64,000 nt of DNA from an uncultured Lachnospiraceae bacterium. GTDB taxonomy: Bacteria; Bacillota; Clostridia; Lachnospirales; Lachnospiraceae. The stretch is from assembly GCA_900317915.1 (NCBI GenBank), contig ONIO01000001.1:62001-126000 (forward strand), written 5' to 3'. The notes under the pieces were generated by a model. The model did no database searches. It was not told where the DNA came from and saw only the letters and a program-made list of their open reading frames with translations. Below are positions 61,651-64,000 of this stretch, in pieces. The translations under genes were made by a program, and so were the position numbers. Position 1 is the first letter of the stretch. Each line of letters begins with the position of its first letter.

Positions 61651-61922
61651 ATACAAAACCGTTACCAATTGCAATTGCACTTGCGGCTTCTGGTACTGCA
61701 TGCATTATTTCGATTTATCAAAAAGTAGATTTTTCAGTTTTTGTTCTTCGCTTTGCATTAACTGCCTTGATTTTTTATATCATAGGTGGAGTGATTACCA
61801 TGGTGTTGAATTACACCTTGAAAACTGGTAAGAAGGAATTAGAAGAGCAGGAAGAATTAGAAGCAGAGTCAGATGCTACCGAATCTGATGAGGAATCATC
61901 GGATAAAGAATTGTATTCTTAA
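61647..61922 (+). CDS. Small membrane protein between cheD and sigD
   Basis: This 91-residue protein has two TM helices (about 6-24 and 29-54) and a strongly acidic tail rich in Glu/Asp/Ser (61-91). It overlaps the cheD stop by 4 nt (ATGA), so it should be coupled. I do not recognise a family name. A small gene at this place is seen in other Lachnospiraceae fla operons, from memory. The position recalls swrB near sigD in Bacillus, but there is no visible similarity. Confidence 0.7.
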   Translation: MNTKPLPIAIALAASGTACIISIYQKVDFSVFVLRFALTALIFYIIGGVITMVLNYTLKTGKKELEEQEELEAESDATESDEESSDKELYS

Positions 61923-61972
61923 TGTGTATTAGACTGTAATGGGACGGCGTGATTTGTAAGCAGGAGTAGCCA

Positions 61973-62740
61973 ATGAAAAGTGTCGATAAAGAAAAACTAT
62001 GGGTGGAATACCTTAAGAACCCGACCGATTCTCTCCGCGAACAGATTATTGTGGAATATGCGCCTCTGGTTAAAATTATTGCAGGTAGATTATCAATTTA
62101 TCTAGGTAATAATGTGGAATATGATGATCTAGTAGGATATGGAGTCTTTGGACTGATTGATGCGATTGATAAATATGACGCTGGTAAGGATGTTAAATTC
62201 GAGACCTATGCATCCCTGAGAATTCGAGGCTCTATTCTAGACCAGATTCGTCGAATGGATTGGATTCCACGTACGGTTCGTCAAAAGCAAAAGAAAATTG
62301 ATGAAGCAACGAAGAACATTGAGATGAGGACAGGTCATCCTGCCACAGATGAATTATTATGTGAAGAACTAGAGATTTCTAGTGATGAACTAATGGTTTG
62401 GCAGTCTCAACTGAATATTACCAATTTAATGTCCTTGAATGAATTCATGGAACAGGGGTCTGAGCCTGCAATGGATACCGTGGGTAATTCCCATTTTATT
62501 CAGCCGGAAGATGAGGTGTCTCAAGAGGAATTAAAGGAAAAGCTTTCAGAGGCCTTATCTTTACTAACAGAGAAAGAGAGAAAGGTAATTCTTCTCTATT
62601 ACTATGAAGAATTAACTCTTAAGGAGATTAGTGCAATTATGGAAGTGTCTGAGTCCAGAGTGTCTCAGCTTCACACCAAAGCTCTTAATAAAATGCGAAC
62701 GAAATTAGGCACTTACATGGGAATCTTGCTTAATAAATGA
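61973..62740 (+). CDS. sigD: RNA polymerase sigma-28 factor SigD (FliA)
   Basis: This 255-residue sigma factor drives late flagellar, stator and chemotaxis genes. Region 2 has NVEYDDLVGYGVFGLIDAIDKYD and FETYASLRIRGSILDQIRRMDWIPR, region 3 follows with TVRQKQ, and region 4 has LTLKEISAIMEVSESRVSQLHTKAL. The length is normal for SigD. The RBS is AGCAGGAGTAG. FlgM, its anti-sigma factor, is not in the window. Confidence 0.96.
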   Translation: MKSVDKEKLWVEYLKNPTDSLREQIIVEYAPLVKIIAGRLSIYLGNNVEYDDLVGYGVFGLIDAIDKYDAGKDVKFETYASLRIRGSILDQIRRMDWIPRTVRQKQKKIDEATKNIEMRTGHPATDELLCEELEISSDELMVWQSQLNITNLMSLNEFMEQGSEPAMDTVGNSHFIQPEDEVSQEELKEKLSEALSLLTEKERKVILLYYYEELTLKEISAIMEVSESRVSQLHTKALNKMRTKLGTYMGILLNK

Positions 62741-62752
62741 TATTGAGGGGAT

Positions 62753-64000
62753 ATGGAACAAAATAATGCTTACTTAAGAATAGCAATACATCAAGGGAAA
62801 GCATATTGTAAATTATTTGCAGCAAAGGATGGTGGGGCACGCCTTGATATTAAAGAGGCTGAGCACTATTTATTTGTTGCAGGTATTTATAATTATGACA
62901 AAACCGAATTTCGTTCCTTTATACAAGCAGGAAATGAAGGGGTCCTTTACCTAGGACCTTATTCATTTCCTGCTTTTTCTGCAATTTTAGAGACAACCAT
63001 AGCTGAGGATGATATGACCTGTTTCGGTAAGGTATATCCCCCATCCTTGAATGGATCAGAACTTAGCCGGGCAGATATTGTGAATGGTCTTAAAAAGGTT
63101 GGGGTTCGCTATGGAATTCAAGATGATACCATAGAGGAATTTCTGAAGAAACCTGTATATTTTACAGATATTCCTTTTGCTCTTGGAGAAAGAGAAGTGG
63201 AAGGAAAAGATGCATCCATTGAGTATCACTTTAATGCGAATCCAAGTCGTCGTCCGAACCTGAATGAGGATGGATCTGTCGATTATCATGACTTGGAGAT
63301 AATGAATCCAATAGCCAAGGGGGATCTGTTAGCAACACTTTATCCTGCTGATTTAGGTCAAATTGGCTCAGATGTATTTGGCCATAAACTTCATCCATTG
63401 CCAGTGAAACAACTGATGCTGTCCTATGGAAGGGATATCCAGCTAGATGAGGACAGGGTTCACATTTATTCTGATGTGGATGGATATGTACGACTAAATC
63501 AGGGTAAGGTGGAAGTGTCAAAAGTATATCTGGTTTCTGGTGATGTAGATACGTCCACAGGCGACATCAAATTCCCAGGTAGTGTACATGTAAAAGGTTC
63601 TGTCCGAGGTGGATTTCGCATTGAATGTGATGGTAATATAGAAGTAGATGGTGTCGTAGAGGATGCAACCCTTGTATCTGGCGGCGATATCATTGTGAAA
63701 CACGGCATCCAGGGAAGACATAAGGGGAACATCCGAGCACAGGGAAATCTGATTTGTAAGTTTATTGAGTCAGGCAATGCTACAGTTGGCGGATATGTGG
63801 AGGCTGGCTCTCTTATTATGAGCGAGGTTTCTGCAGAAGGAGACATTAATATCGAAGAAAAGAAGGGCTCTATTACAGGAGGAAAGCTTCGCTCCGGAGG
63901 CAATATTTGCGCCCAGGTGATTGGCTCAGATGTAGAGACAGCCACACGAGTGGAGATTGGTCCTGACTTTGAAACGAAAAAGAGATATAAAGAGCTTGAA
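62753..64000 (+). CDS. fapA: FapA (DUF342 family), partial: runs off the window end
   Basis: An open frame of at least 416 codons starts at ATG 62753 after GAGGGG and continues to the last base, so the 3' end is missing. The conserved DUF342/FapA core appears after about residue 260: SGDVDTSTGDIKFPGSVHV, then GGFRIECDGNIEVDGVVEDATL, GDIIVKHGIQG and NATVGGYVEAGSL. This is a right-handed beta-helix pattern with repeated G-x-I/V motifs. FapA proteins are cytosolic and often sit at the ends of flagellar or type IV pilus clusters; their role is not settled. It lies 12 nt after sigD. Confidence 0.88.
   Translation, partial: MEQNNAYLRIAIHQGKAYCKLFAAKDGGARLDIKEAEHYLFVAGIYNYDKTEFRSFIQAGNEGVLYLGPYSFPAFSAILETTIAEDDMTCFGKVYPPSLNGSELSRADIVNGLKKVGVRYGIQDDTIEEFLKKPVYFTDIPFALGEREVEGKDASIEYHFNANPSRRPNLNEDGSVDYHDLEIMNPIAKGDLLATLYPADLGQIGSDVFGHKLHPLPVKQLMLSYGRDIQLDEDRVHIYSDVDGYVRLNQGKVEVSKVYLVSGDVDTSTGDIKFPGSVHVKGSVRGGFRIECDGNIEVDGVVEDATLVSGGDIIVKHGIQGRHKGNIRAQGNLICKFIESGNATVGGYVEAGSLIMSEVSAEGDINIEEKKGSITGGKLRSGGNICAQVIGSDVETATRVEIGPDFETKKRYKELE

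Noticed and set aside
63499..63945. Open frame of 148 codons on the minus strand near the window end
   Set aside because: The plus strand codes for the clear FapA beta-helix repeats here; the minus frame is low-complexity Pro/Ser/Thr without an RBS.

Overview
The window looks like a chromosome segment of a motile, anaerobic Firmicute of the class Clostridia, most likely Lachnospiraceae. This rests on content and family knowledge, not on a database search. The signs are a Bacillus/Clostridium-type fla/che operon directly downstream of codY, an NfnAB bifurcating transhydrogenase, strong AGGAGG-type ribosome binding sites, frequent TTG and GTG starts, and several families I associate with Lachnospiraceae (DUF5717, an Hsp70-like DUF5716 protein, DUF5662, a degenerate GlgX-like protein). 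No tRNA, rRNA, CRISPR array, insertion sequence or prophage is visible.

Region 1 (1-8648): a divergent partial gene (probably an ASKHA-type activator), then a rhomboid-like membrane protein with a zinc-binding tail, glnS, a DUF2225 zinc protein, a VanZ-like protein, argS and two consecutive COG0523/CobW-type GTPases, the first with a very His-rich insert. Region 2 (8649-11197): nfnA-nfnB with its own promoter and a strong terminator. Region 3 (11198-19686): one promoter followed by a tight cassette of four poorly characterised genes (a ~1190-residue solenoid protein, an Hsp70/actin-fold protein, a TPR-like protein and a membrane-anchored coiled-coil protein) that runs into gltX. This cassette is the best candidate in the window for an undescribed system.

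Region 4 (19687-24651): a structured intergenic region, a UvrD/PcrA-type helicase, a convergent DUF1292 gene whose terminator lies inside the helicase reading frame, a GH13/GlgX-like protein that has lost its catalytic residues, and a DUF5662 protein. Region 5 (24675-30632): comM(yifB)-dprA on the minus strand, divergent from topA-codY, closed by a terminator.

Region 6 (30633-64000): the flagellar and chemotaxis supercluster: flgBC-fliEFGHIJ-motE-like-fliK-flgD-TIGR02530-flgE, a terminator and a new promoter region, then motAB-fliLMY-cheY-fliOPQR-flhBAFG-pilZ-cheB-cheA-cheW-cheC-cheD-small membrane gene-sigD-fapA (cut by the window end). The order matches the Bacillus fla/che operon. It encodes the rod/MS-ring/C-ring/export gate/hook core, the stator, the polar-number GTPases FlhF/FlhG, a PilZ brake, the adaptation and phosphatase arm of chemotaxis, and the sigma factor for late genes. 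cheR, flagellin, the filament cap and the hook-associated proteins are not in this window.
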